This document shows, piece by piece, positions 1-5,456 of a stretch of 7,674 nt of DNA. A model generated the notes under the pieces. It saw nothing but the letters and a program-made list of their open reading frames with translations. It was not told the origin of the DNA and made no database searches. This stretch comes from Chloroflexota bacterium (lineage in GTDB: Bacteria; Chloroflexota; UBA6077). Made by a program: the position numbers and the translations under genes. How positions within the stretch are numbered: position 1 is the stretch's first letter; the number at the start of each line of letters is the position of its first letter. The DNA lies in contig JAJZQR010000260.1 in assembly GCA_021806765.1 (NCBI GenBank), positions 1 through 7,674 on the forward strand, in the 5' to 3' direction.

Positions 1-2
1 AG

Positions 3-98
3 GGCGCGGCGTCGCTGGTGGTCGAGCACCTGATCAATCGCACTCGTGCTCGAAAAAGCCGGATGAAGCGTTCTCCCCAGCATCCAAACACATCCTAA
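3..98 (+). CDS. Possible C-terminal end of a plus-strand gene (partial)
   Basis: Reading from the window edge, this frame is open for 31 codons and stops with TAA at 96-98. Its first half is rich in G/C-ending codons and reads as a plausible helix (ASLVVEHLINRTRARKS), followed by a basic, polar tail. The stop lies 15 bp from the convergent stop of the ImmA-type gene at 114, which is a natural gene-end arrangement. No domain can be recognised from so little sequence. The opposite strand also has an open frame running off the edge (starting near position 81), so strand assignment is tentative. Confidence 0.3.
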   Translation, partial: GAASLVVEHLINRTRARKSRMKRSPQHPNTS

Positions 99-113
99 TG
101 TGACATTGCCAAG

Positions 114-1289
114 TTAGGCATACTGAATTTCTCGCCGCGCTAGATGGTCTTCAAGACCACGAAGCCTTACTATCCGAATGTTGAGGAGCTCAGATGCTAA
201 GCTTGGGGAAATTCTGCCTTCCATAAGGGAGTAGAGAATGGTAGTTGTAAGAACTACACCGTTCCTAGCAAAGATGGCGTTCCGGCCTCCTCCGCCACCT
301 GTCTTTCTCCGGGGCAGTATCTTGGAGAGCAAATCGTCGTGTTGCTTTCGAAACACGTCAAACGTGATCCTGTTCAGTTCATACGCACGACGCAGAATGA
401 CGAACGAACTGACCCGATAGAAGCCAGCTAGCCTTTGCAGGTTACTCCCAACGCCAGCCGCCGCGTCCCAACGCAGGTCGAAATCGTCAGCGGGAACCAA
501 AGTCTCAGCAGCGGCAGCATCCGTTATCCTTTCGGCATCATGCACTTGTTGGGAGGGTTTGGCGAAATAGTCCAGATGCGAGACTCCAGATAGTCCCATC
601 CAGACGTGAACCAGTTCATGAGCAAATGTGAAGATTTGAGCGGATCTATAATCGCTTTGGTTGATGAAAATGAGTGGAGCCAACCTATCGCTAATGGCGA
701 AGCCCTGAAACTCATCGGAGTTAAGTTGCCGATGTGTGTTGTTACCAACCACACTATTGCGCAGAACGGTAATCCCATTAGTCTCTGCACGGCGAACCAG
801 TTCGCGGTAGAATTTGTCTCTGGTAAGGCTACGCTGGTGCCATAGCTGAGAGATGCGCAGGGTCTGCCGGATGTCGGCCGCAACCTGTTCTGCCCGCGAG
901 TCGATATTGAAGCGCCCGACGAATGGCACGGGGTCAACTCCTTCAGCCGCAAGATAGTCGCGATGCCATTCCTGCTTCCTGAGCGCGTCGTATAGGACTT
1001 CCAAGAAATCGGGGCTTGGCTTCTGTGGAGGTGCCCCCGGCTTTGTGCGTAAGTCAGCCAACGGCATGGGTTCATCAGGGGGTCGAGAGAGGAATAGATA
1101 CCCAAAGGGGACCCGGAGTCTGCTGGCAAGGTCTTGAGCCTGCCGGAATGTGGGTCGTGCGGCTCCACTCTCCCAATCGTTCAGTTTTTCGGAATCGACC
1201 CTTAGCTTCTCGGCCGCAGCATCAAGCGAGGAAAAGCTGCGGTGCCGTGCCCAGCGGAGCAAACCTGGTGTGATGAACGCCTCGGTCAC
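114..1289 (-). CDS. HTH (XRE-like) ImmA/IrrE family zinc metallopeptidase
   Basis: This 391-residue protein is predicted to be cytosolic and to combine DNA binding with zinc-dependent proteolysis. Proteins of this type (COG2856/DUF955, ImmA, IrrE) usually cleave or relieve a repressor in mobile elements, toxin-antitoxin-like units or stress responses. Residues ~7-65 form an XRE-like helix-turn-helix, with DSEKLNDWESGAARPT matching the recognition-helix region. The peptidase domain holds HELVH at 224-228, preceded by AQIFTFA. E253 is the likely third zinc ligand, followed by AAAETLVP. The position usually occupied by Asn in this last motif is Asp (D257). A ~55-residue C-terminal tail after a PRRKTGGGGG linker is unassigned. 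I chose the GTG at 1289 because AGGGGG sits 5 nt upstream; the upstream GTG at 1361 would translate through an operator-like palindrome. No substrate repressor is visible beside it. Base composition is lower in GC than the arg genes, suggesting acquired DNA. Confidence 0.85.
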   Translation of the reverse strand: MTEAFITPGLLRWARHRSFSSLDAAAEKLRVDSEKLNDWESGAARPTFRQAQDLASRLRVPFGYLFLSRPPDEPMPLADLRTKPGAPPQKPSPDFLEVLYDALRKQEWHRDYLAAEGVDPVPFVGRFNIDSRAEQVAADIRQTLRISQLWHQRSLTRDKFYRELVRRAETNGITVLRNSVVGNNTHRQLNSDEFQGFAISDRLAPLIFINQSDYRSAQIFTFAHELVHVWMGLSGVSHLDYFAKPSQQVHDAERITDAAAAETLVPADDFDLRWDAAAGVGSNLQRLAGFYRVSSFVILRRAYELNRITFDVFRKQHDDLLSKILPRRKTGGGGGRNAIFARNGVVLTTTILYSLMEGRISPSLASELLNIRIVRLRGLEDHLARREIQYA

Positions 1290-1312
1290 TGTTGCCCCCT
1301 GCCCCAAAGACT

Positions 1313-1371
1313 TGCAGAAACTCCCGTAGGGGTATACGATGTTTCTGCATTCTAGAAGCACTGTATACCCC
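1313..1371. promoter_or_regulatory. Two interleaved 9-bp inverted repeats, probable operator of the ImmA-type gene
   Basis: Repeat A is TGCAGAAAC (1313-1321) with its exact reverse complement GTTTCTGCA (1341-1349). Repeat B is GGGGTATAC (1329-1337) with GTATACCCC (1363-1371). The arms are ordered A-B-A'-B', so the two repeats cross each other. They begin 24 bp upstream of the chosen GTG start of the HTH-peptidase gene. TATAC within repeat B resembles a -10 box, but I see no convincing -35. Autoregulation by the encoded HTH protein is an inference from position. Confidence 0.55.
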
Positions 1372-1479
1372 GGTGAGGCCGGAACAGAACCCGAGATGTT
1401 GCGTCAGCCAGAGGCGTGCCAGCACCTCCATCGCTGCGACTTGGACGGGTTCTCTTGGTCGATCGCATCTTACCACTTA

Positions 1480-2427
1480 TTATCTAGTTTGTATGCTCGA
1501 TGAGTCCGAGTACGTCAGCCTCTTTCCAGCAACCTGCTTGATGGCCTGCTCTGTCCTGTCCCCATCCTTGCACTTCCGAGCGTTATACCGGTAGTCAAAC
1601 TCAGCTAAGTAGCGGTGCAAGTGCTGTTCGGACACGTGATGATAGGTTCCGTCTATGGACCGCTTCAACTGAGAGAAGTAGTCCTCAGCGGTGTTCGTGT
1701 GAGCGTTGCCCCTGACGTATTCGCCCTGGCTGTGATCCACGCGCTCGTGGCTGGCGAAATCCTTGCTGGGCTGAACATAGACCGGCAGTTGGTCGGTCAT
1801 CAAGGTCGCCTCGCGGTCCACGTGCTCGTGCAGGACCTTCTTAATGTTCTTTCCAGTGACCCTCTTCATAACCTGGGACCGGGCCTCGCCGTCCCGCTCT
1901 ACTAGGGTTACAATGGGAGTCTTGTTCTCAGCACCCCGTCCGCGCTTGCCGTGCGCCTTGCCACCGATGTAGGTTTCGTCTGCCTCCACGATCCCCTGCA
2001 ACTTGTCTACCAGTGGCGGCCGCTCCATCGCATAGCGGATGCGGTGAGCCATGAACCATGCGCTGCGATAGGTGATCCCCAAGGTTCGATGCAGCTCGTG
2101 AGCGCTCACACCGTTTTTGTCGGAGCACATCAGGTGAACGGCTAGAAGCCACTTCGCTAGCGGGATGTGGCTATCCTCGAAGATCGTGCCGACCAACACG
2201 GAGAACTGCTTGCGGCAATCGCCGCACTTCCACACGCGGCGATAGGTAGGGGCACCCTTGCGGGTCTTGCGCGCTCCCTCTTTGGGCTCCAGGTAATAGG
2301 CATGGTTGACGCTGCCACAGTGGGGGCAAACCGGGCTGTTGGCCCAACGCAGCCGCTCGACCAACTTGTAGGCCTCCCCCTCGTCGGAGAAGTGCTTCGC
2401 GATCTCGCTGAGCGTCAACCCTGCCAT
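1480..2427 (-). CDS. IS1595 family (ISXO2-like) transposase
   Basis: This 315-residue transposase appears full length and uninterrupted. It catalyses cut-and-paste or copy-type movement of its IS through an RNase H-like DDE domain. An N-terminal zinc ribbon is visible as CPHC (C34, C37) paired with CGDC (C68, C71). It is followed by a helical DNA-binding region (~86-130) with the family's typical KWLLAVHLM and SAWFMAHRIR segments. Catalytic candidates are D150 in EADETYIGGK, D212 in MTDQ and E248 in HTNTAEDYFSQLKR. The block HLHRYLAEFDYRYNAR near 270-284 is characteristic of the family. The ATG at 2427 has AGGGGG at 2435-2440, 7 nt away. An upstream promoter (2458-2486) drives it. No accessory or cargo gene is present. 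The lack of frameshifts suggests a recent insertion or a functional copy. Confidence 0.93.
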   Translation of the reverse strand: MAGLTLSEIAKHFSDEGEAYKLVERLRWANSPVCPHCGSVNHAYYLEPKEGARKTRKGAPTYRRVWKCGDCRKQFSVLVGTIFEDSHIPLAKWLLAVHLMCSDKNGVSAHELHRTLGITYRSAWFMAHRIRYAMERPPLVDKLQGIVEADETYIGGKAHGKRGRGAENKTPIVTLVERDGEARSQVMKRVTGKNIKKVLHEHVDREATLMTDQLPVYVQPSKDFASHERVDHSQGEYVRGNAHTNTAEDYFSQLKRSIDGTYHHVSEQHLHRYLAEFDYRYNARKCKDGDRTEQAIKQVAGKRLTYSDSSSIQTR

Positions 2428-2457
2428 TTTGGCACCCCCTACTTACCTGATGGCAGC

Positions 2458-2486
2458 ATCTTAACACAAGATCCTGGGTTTGTCAA
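2458..2486 (-). promoter_or_regulatory. Sigma-70 promoter of the transposase
   Basis: On the minus strand, TTGACA (2486-2481) and TAAGAT (2463-2458) are separated by 17 nt. This is a perfect -35 box with a near-consensus -10 at ideal spacing. Transcription would start about 20-25 nt upstream of the transposase ATG at 2427. Confidence 0.75.
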
Positions 2487-2559
2487 GTACATAATCACGT
2501 TTTCTTTTGAGGGAACCATACCTGCCCCAGTAACATTTTAGGTGAGGGAATACGGCGTG

Positions 2560-2588
2560 TTGACTTGGGAGGGGGGCTCTGGTACCAT
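2560..2588 (+). promoter_or_regulatory. Sigma-70 promoter of tRNA-Val
   Basis: TTGACT (2560-2565) and TACCAT (2583-2588) are separated by 17 nt. Initiation is expected near 2595, about 14 nt before the mature tRNA 5' end. The leader region also has a 5-bp inverted repeat (GGGCA 2591-2595, TGCCC 2604-2608) directly abutting the tRNA, which may or may not form in the short precursor. Confidence 0.7.
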
Positions 2589-2608
2589 TTGGGCAGTGGT
2601 TGTTGCCC

Positions 2609-2682
2609 GGGCAAGTAGCTCAGCTGGTTAGAGCGCCACGTTGACATCGTGGAGGTCGTAGGTTCGACTCCTATCTTGCCCA
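2609..2682 (+). tRNA. tRNA-Val (anticodon GAC)
   Basis: A complete 74-nt cloverleaf can be folded by eye. The acceptor stem is GGGCAAG/CTTGCCC with discriminator A at 2682. The D arm is GCTC-loop-GAGC. The anticodon stem is CCACG/CGTGG around loop TTGACAT, with anticodon GAC at 2643-2645 (reads GUC and GUU valine codons). The variable loop is AGGTC, and the T arm is GTAGG/CCTAT with loop TTCGACT. The 3' CCA is not encoded (CTA follows), so it must be added by nucleotidyltransferase. The gene stands alone, with its own promoter and terminator. Confidence 0.97.
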
Positions 2683-2698
2683 CTATCGAGCTCCCTCC

Positions 2699-2730
2699 AA
2701 GCTGCCGCCTCCAAGCGGCGGCTTTTCTCT
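2699..2730 (+). terminator. Intrinsic terminator after tRNA-Val
   Basis: A 10-bp stem AAGCTGCCGC/GCGGCGGCTT (one T-G wobble) encloses the loop CTCCAA and is followed by TTCTCT. It starts 17 nt after the tRNA 3' end and separates tRNA transcription from the arginine operon. Confidence 0.8.
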
Positions 2731-2749
2731 TGCCTCGAAGCTGCTCCGG

Positions 2750-2779
2750 TTGCGGTGACCGTGAAGACTCCGATATAAT
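2750..2779 (+). promoter_or_regulatory. Promoter of the arginine operon
   Basis: A perfect -10 box TATAAT (2774-2779) lies 18 nt after TTGCGG (2750-2755), which matches the -35 consensus at 4 of 6 positions (TTG and position 6 differ in strength; the match is only partial). Transcription should begin near 2786, giving argC a leader of about 145 nt. I see no clear ARG-box-type operator (paired imperfect 18-bp palindromes) over it. Confidence 0.65.
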
Positions 2780-2832
2780 CGGCCCGACCATCCACTCCGC
2801 ATCGATGCTCGGATCCCTGGGATTGGCTTCCG

Positions 2833-2862
2833 CGTTGGCGCAGGCGCCAACGTTCTTCTTTC
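2833..2862 (+). promoter_or_regulatory. Terminator-like hairpin in the argC leader (candidate attenuator)
   Basis: A perfect 8-bp stem CGTTGGCG/CGCCAACG with tetraloop CAGG (2841-2844) is followed immediately by TTCTTCTTTC. It sits about 50-75 nt into the predicted leader and about 70 nt before the argC start. There it would stop transcription before the operon unless an alternative structure or a bound factor intervenes. I could not identify a convincing anti-terminator partner or a known riboswitch consensus. A short frame (2805-2882, 25 codons, ending PRGR) crosses the hairpin but lacks a Shine-Dalgarno. Confidence 0.45.
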
Positions 2863-2932
2863 AGCCGCCTCGAGGGCGCTGATGCTCCTGCGGGTTCGGG
2901 CGGAGGGATGGCATTCTATGGGGAGAGTCACC

Positions 2933-3952
2933 ATGAGGGTCGGCATCATCAACGTAACGGGCTACGCTGGAGCCGAGCTGGCGCGGATCCTGGCGCGCCA
3001 TCCCGAGGTTCAGCTGACGGAGGTGACGGGGCGCAGCTCCGCCGGCCAACCCTTGAGCTCCGTGTTCCCCCACCTGGCTCCCCTGGGGCTGACGATCCAG
3101 GCCGAGCTGGAGAACGTCGACTTCGCCTTCTCTGCCCTGCCGCACCACACCTCCGCGGAGGTTATCCCACCCCTCGTCCGAGACGGGCTGCGGGTCGTGG
3201 ACATCTCCGGGGACTTCCGTTTGAAAGACCCGGCGGCGTACCGCCGCTGGTATGGTATCGAGCATCCGGCCCCCGAGCTGTTGGGCGAGGCCGTCTACGG
3301 CCTGCCGGAGCTGCACGGCTCCGAGATCCCCAGCGCCCGGCTGATCGCCAATCCGGGCTGCTACCCGACCAGCGCCATCCTGGGTCTGGCTCCCCTGGTG
3401 TCGCGAACCGATCGAGACTTCATCGTGGATTCCAAGTCCGGTATCTCGGGCGCCGGCCGCAGCATGAAGCTGAACGTCAACCACTACTGCGAGGTCAACG
3501 AGAGCGTCATGGCCTACGCTCTGGAGGGGCACCGACATCAGCCGGAGATCGCCCAGGAGCTGGACGATGTTCTGTTCCGCGCCACCTCGGAGCGGGGGTT
3601 GGACGTGCTGTTCACGCCTCATATCGTGCCCATGACCCGGGGGATCCTGAGCACTTCTTACGCCCGGCTTCGGGAGGATCTGAGCCAGGCTCAGCTGCTG
3701 GAGCTGTACCGGGAGTTCTACGCCGGCCAGCCCTTCGTGCAGGTGGTGGATACGCCGCCCCAGAGCAAGCACAGCTGGGGCAGCAACCTGTGCATCGTCC
3801 ACCCCAGGGCCAGGGAGAACGGCCGGGTCGTGGTGGTTTCAGCCATAGACAACCTGGTGAAGGGCGCCGCAGGGCAGGCGGTCCACAACATGAACCTGAT
3901 GCTGGGGCTGCGGCAGGACACGGGGCTGGAGGCTCTGCCAATCTACCCGTAG
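2933..3952 (+). CDS. argC: N-acetyl-gamma-glutamyl-phosphate reductase
   Basis: ArgC reduces N-acetylglutamyl phosphate to N-acetylglutamate 5-semialdehyde with NADPH, the third step of arginine synthesis, in the cytosol. The 339-residue length is normal for the family. The N-terminal nucleotide-binding motif is VGIINVTGYAGAEL (3-16). The catalytic cysteine is C143 in ANPGCYPTSAIL, and the second catalytic residue is His in EGHRHQPEI (198-206). FTPHIVPMTRGIL (227-239) and the C-terminal KGAAGQAVHNMNLMLG (310-325) are also diagnostic. The reading frame is open further upstream to ATG 2882, but the family fold begins at MRVGIINVTG. I therefore start at ATG 2933, which is preceded by GGGGAG about 8 nt away; ATG 2918 is an alternative. 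It is the first gene of the operon, downstream of the promoter at 2750-2779, with a 66-nt gap to argJ. Confidence 0.96.
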   Translation: MRVGIINVTGYAGAELARILARHPEVQLTEVTGRSSAGQPLSSVFPHLAPLGLTIQAELENVDFAFSALPHHTSAEVIPPLVRDGLRVVDISGDFRLKDPAAYRRWYGIEHPAPELLGEAVYGLPELHGSEIPSARLIANPGCYPTSAILGLAPLVSRTDRDFIVDSKSGISGAGRSMKLNVNHYCEVNESVMAYALEGHRHQPEIAQELDDVLFRATSERGLDVLFTPHIVPMTRGILSTSYARLREDLSQAQLLELYREFYAGQPFVQVVDTPPQSKHSWGSNLCIVHPRARENGRVVVVSAIDNLVKGAAGQAVHNMNLMLGLRQDTGLEALPIYP

Positions 3953-3967
3953 GTTGTCGAGATGGTG

Positions 3968-3993
3968 GAGACGCGACGTGTCGCGTCTCTACG
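3968..3993. repeat. Palindromic intergenic repeat, copy 1 (argC-argJ gap)
   Basis: A perfect palindrome with arms GAGACGCGAC (3968-3977) and GTCGCGTCTC (3980-3989) around GT. All 26 bases (3968-3993) are identical to 5412-5437. The left arm is shorter than in copy 2 because the bases before it (GGTG) have diverged from the expected GTA. It ends 12 nt before the argJ Shine-Dalgarno, so the operon mRNA would carry a strong hairpin here. Confidence 0.9.
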
Positions 3994-4018
3994 GGGCCGG
4001 ACACGAGGAGGATCGGTT

Positions 4019-5245
4019 GTGGGCGACGAGGCTTTTCGACTGAACTGGATAGAGGGAGGCACCGTTACCTCCCCCAAGGGCTTCCTGGCAGGGGCCGTGT
4101 ACGCCGGCCTCAAGACGCCTGGGCCCGACAAGAAGGACGTGGGCGTTCTGCTGGCCGAGGCACCCTGCTCCGCCGCAGGGGTCTTCACCACCAACAAGGT
4201 AGCGGCTGCGCCCGTCCTGGTCTGCCGCGAGAGGGTGCGACGGGGCAGGGCCCGCGGGATCGTCTTCAACGCCGGCAACGCCAACGCGGCCACTGGTGAG
4301 GAGGGGCTGCAGAGGGCCCGCCGGATGGCGGAGCTGGCGGCGGTGAAGTTTGGAGTCTCGCCGGAAGAGTTCCTGGTCGCCTCTACCGGCGTCATCGGCG
4401 TTCCGCTGCCCATCGAGAGGGTGGATGCTGGCATCCAGCAGCTGAAGCTGCGGCCCGACGGCGGCCACGACGCCGCCCAGTGCATCATCACCACCGACAC
4501 CAGGCGGAAGGAGTCGGCCGTCGAGGTCTCGGGTCAGGGCTTCAGCTTCCGGATGGGCGCCATAGCCAAGGGCGCCGGGATGATCCACCCGAACATGGCC
4601 ACCATGTTCTGCTTCGTGACTACCGACGCCGCGGTGGAGCCGGCCTTCTTGGACCAGGCCCTCCGGCGGGCGGTCGACGTCTCCTTCAACATGATCTCCG
4701 TCGACGGCGATATGAGCACCAACGACACCACCCTGGTGCTGGCCAACGGGTTGGCCGGAACGCCGACCCTGGCGGCCGGCACCCCCGGCGGCGAGGCTTT
4801 CGAGAAGGCCTTGACGGAGGTCTGCATCCGGATGGCGAAGGCCATCGCAGCCGACGGCGAGGGGGCCACGCGGCTGATCGAGGCAACGGTGGAGGGTGCG
4901 GAGAGCGAGCGAGACGCGCGCGTGGCGGCCCGGGCCATCGTCTCCTCGAACCTGCTCAAGTCGGCGGTGTACGGCGGCGACCCCAACTGGGGCCGCGTTG
5001 CCTGCGCGGCCGGCTACTCCGGTGCGAAGCTCGACGAGTCGAAGCTCGACGTAACCATCGCCGGCTTTCCTACCCTACGGCAGGGACGCGTCCTGGACTT
5101 CGACGCCAAGGCGGCCAGCAATGCCCTGCGCCGGCCCGAGGTGCGCATCGTCGTGAATCTCAATCTTGGGAGCTACCGGGCCACCGCCTGGGGCTGCGAC
5201 CTTACCGAAGAGTACGTGGTCATCAACAGCAAGTACACTACCTGA
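4019..5245 (+). CDS. argJ: Bifunctional ornithine acetyltransferase / N-acetylglutamate synthase
   Basis: ArgJ moves the acetyl group from N-acetylornithine to glutamate, releasing ornithine and closing the acetyl cycle. Bifunctional members can also use acetyl-CoA to make N-acetylglutamate, but mono- versus bifunctionality cannot be decided from sequence by eye. The 408-residue precursor self-cleaves before the nucleophile T195 in KGAGMIHPNMATMF (184-197), giving alpha and beta chains. The oxyanion-hole residues are T123 and G124 in ASTGVIG. NLLKSAVYGGDPNWGR (311-326) and the terminal YVVINSKYTT are also typical. The frame is open back to ATG 3962, but that extension only translates the palindromic repeat (VETRRVASL). 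GTG 4019 has GAGGAGG (4005-4011) 7 nt upstream and is the better start. A 211-nt repeat-filled gap separates it from argB, unusually long for this operon. Confidence 0.96.
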   Translation: MGDEAFRLNWIEGGTVTSPKGFLAGAVYAGLKTPGPDKKDVGVLLAEAPCSAAGVFTTNKVAAAPVLVCRERVRRGRARGIVFNAGNANAATGEEGLQRARRMAELAAVKFGVSPEEFLVASTGVIGVPLPIERVDAGIQQLKLRPDGGHDAAQCIITTDTRRKESAVEVSGQGFSFRMGAIAKGAGMIHPNMATMFCFVTTDAAVEPAFLDQALRRAVDVSFNMISVDGDMSTNDTTLVLANGLAGTPTLAAGTPGGEAFEKALTEVCIRMAKAIAADGEGATRLIEATVEGAESERDARVAARAIVSSNLLKSAVYGGDPNWGRVACAAGYSGAKLDESKLDVTIAGFPTLRQGRVLDFDAKAASNALRRPEVRIVVNLNLGSYRATAWGCDLTEEYVVINSKYTT

Positions 5246-5258
5246 CATCGTCATCCTG

Positions 5259-5376
5259 GGCATGGTTCACTAGGGCGCGAGATCGGGTGACAGTTGCGGG
5301 AGGGCGAGCCTCCCGGCGAGCCGGCTCAGCAGGAGCTTCGTCCTCCCGCACTGTGACCGCGTCCGTGAACCATCCC
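5259..5376. mobile_element. MITE-like 118-bp palindromic element
   Basis: The element begins with GGCATGGTTCAC (5259-5270) and ends with GTGAACCATCCC (5365-5376), terminal inverted repeats matching at 11 of 12 positions. It is flanked by an exact 8-bp direct repeat, TCATCCTG (5251-5258 and 5377-5384), as expected for a target duplication. Internally it is a long imperfect palindrome centred on GAGCCGGCTC (5318-5327). GGGTGACAGTTGCGGGAGG on the left pairs with CCTCCCGCACTGTGACC on the right. No coding capacity is evident. It lies in the argJ-argB gap and would form a large hairpin in the mRNA. Confidence 0.7.
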
Positions 5377-5400
5377 TCATCCTGAGTGAAGCGAAGGACC
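5377..5400. repeat. Short dispersed-type repeat interrupted by the MITE-like element
   Basis: The stretch beginning TCATCCTGAGTGAAGCGAAG closely resembles a short repeat (CATCCTGAGCGAAGCGAAGG type) that I recall from intergenic regions of many environmental bacterial genomes, including Chloroflexota. Only one full copy is in this window. The left duplicate TCATCCTG at 5251-5258, preceded by CG, would be its original left edge before the MITE-like insertion. Confidence 0.45.
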
Positions 5401-5407
5401 AATCTGT

Positions 5408-5437
5408 CGTAGAGACGCGACGTGTCGCGTCTCTACG
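5408..5437. repeat. Palindromic intergenic repeat, copy 2 (argJ-argB gap)
   Basis: A perfect palindrome with 14-bp arms CGTAGAGACGCGAC (5408-5421) and GTCGCGTCTCTACG (5424-5437) around GT. It shares 26 identical bases with copy 1 at 3968-3993. It ends 19 nt before the argB ATG, and argB has only a weak Shine-Dalgarno (GGCGGG, 5442-5447) between repeat and start. Confidence 0.92.
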
Positions 5438-5456
5438 AAATGGCGGGTAACAGCCG

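Larger units (their letters stand above)
1448..2517 (-). mobile_element. IS1595 family (ISXO2-like) insertion sequence, ends approximate
   Basis: The element is defined by an intact transposase gene with its own promoter. The ends are uncertain. The best terminal match is GGTTCTCTT (from 1448) against GGTTCCCTC (inward from 2517), 7 of 9 identical and continuing poorly, with no flanking duplication. An alternative is an exact 8-bp direct repeat, GCATCTTA, at 1465-1472 and 2456-2463. Eight bp is the duplication size known for this family, but this choice would put the transposase promoter outside the element and leaves no good inverted repeats. Either way the element is about 1 kb and lies between the ImmA-type gene and tRNA-Val. 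Confidence 0.5.

Noticed and set aside
89..102. CACAT/ATGTG hairpin between the two convergent genes at the left edge
   Set aside because: Only a 5-bp AT-containing stem with no T tract on either strand; too weak to call a terminator.
1372..1447. Short minus-strand frame between the ImmA operator and the IS, as a broken gene remnant
   Set aside because: The translation in either strand shows no recognisable motif and is too short to support a pseudogene.
1438..2568. GACTTGG direct repeat (1438-1444, 2562-2568) as IS target duplication
   Set aside because: Only 7 bp, no adjoining inverted repeats, and the right copy lies inside the tRNA-Val promoter.
2609..2682. tRNA-Val as integration site of a genomic island carrying the ImmA-type gene
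   Set aside because: The accessory DNA lies at the 5' side of the tRNA, whereas integration normally uses the 3' half. No repeat of the tRNA 3' end and no integrase gene are seen.
2861..3802. A 313-codon minus-strand frame opposite argC
   Set aside because: Composition is typical of an antisense shadow, with no recognisable domain, and argC is unambiguous.
2908..4299. A 463-codon open frame on the plus strand overlapping argC and argJ
   Set aside because: It runs through two well-identified genes in another frame with Arg/Gly/Pro-rich composition; a GC-rich shadow.
3968..5437. CRISPR-like repeat pair
   Set aside because: Only two copies 1.4 kb apart separated by a complete gene; these are intergenic palindromes, not a spacer array.
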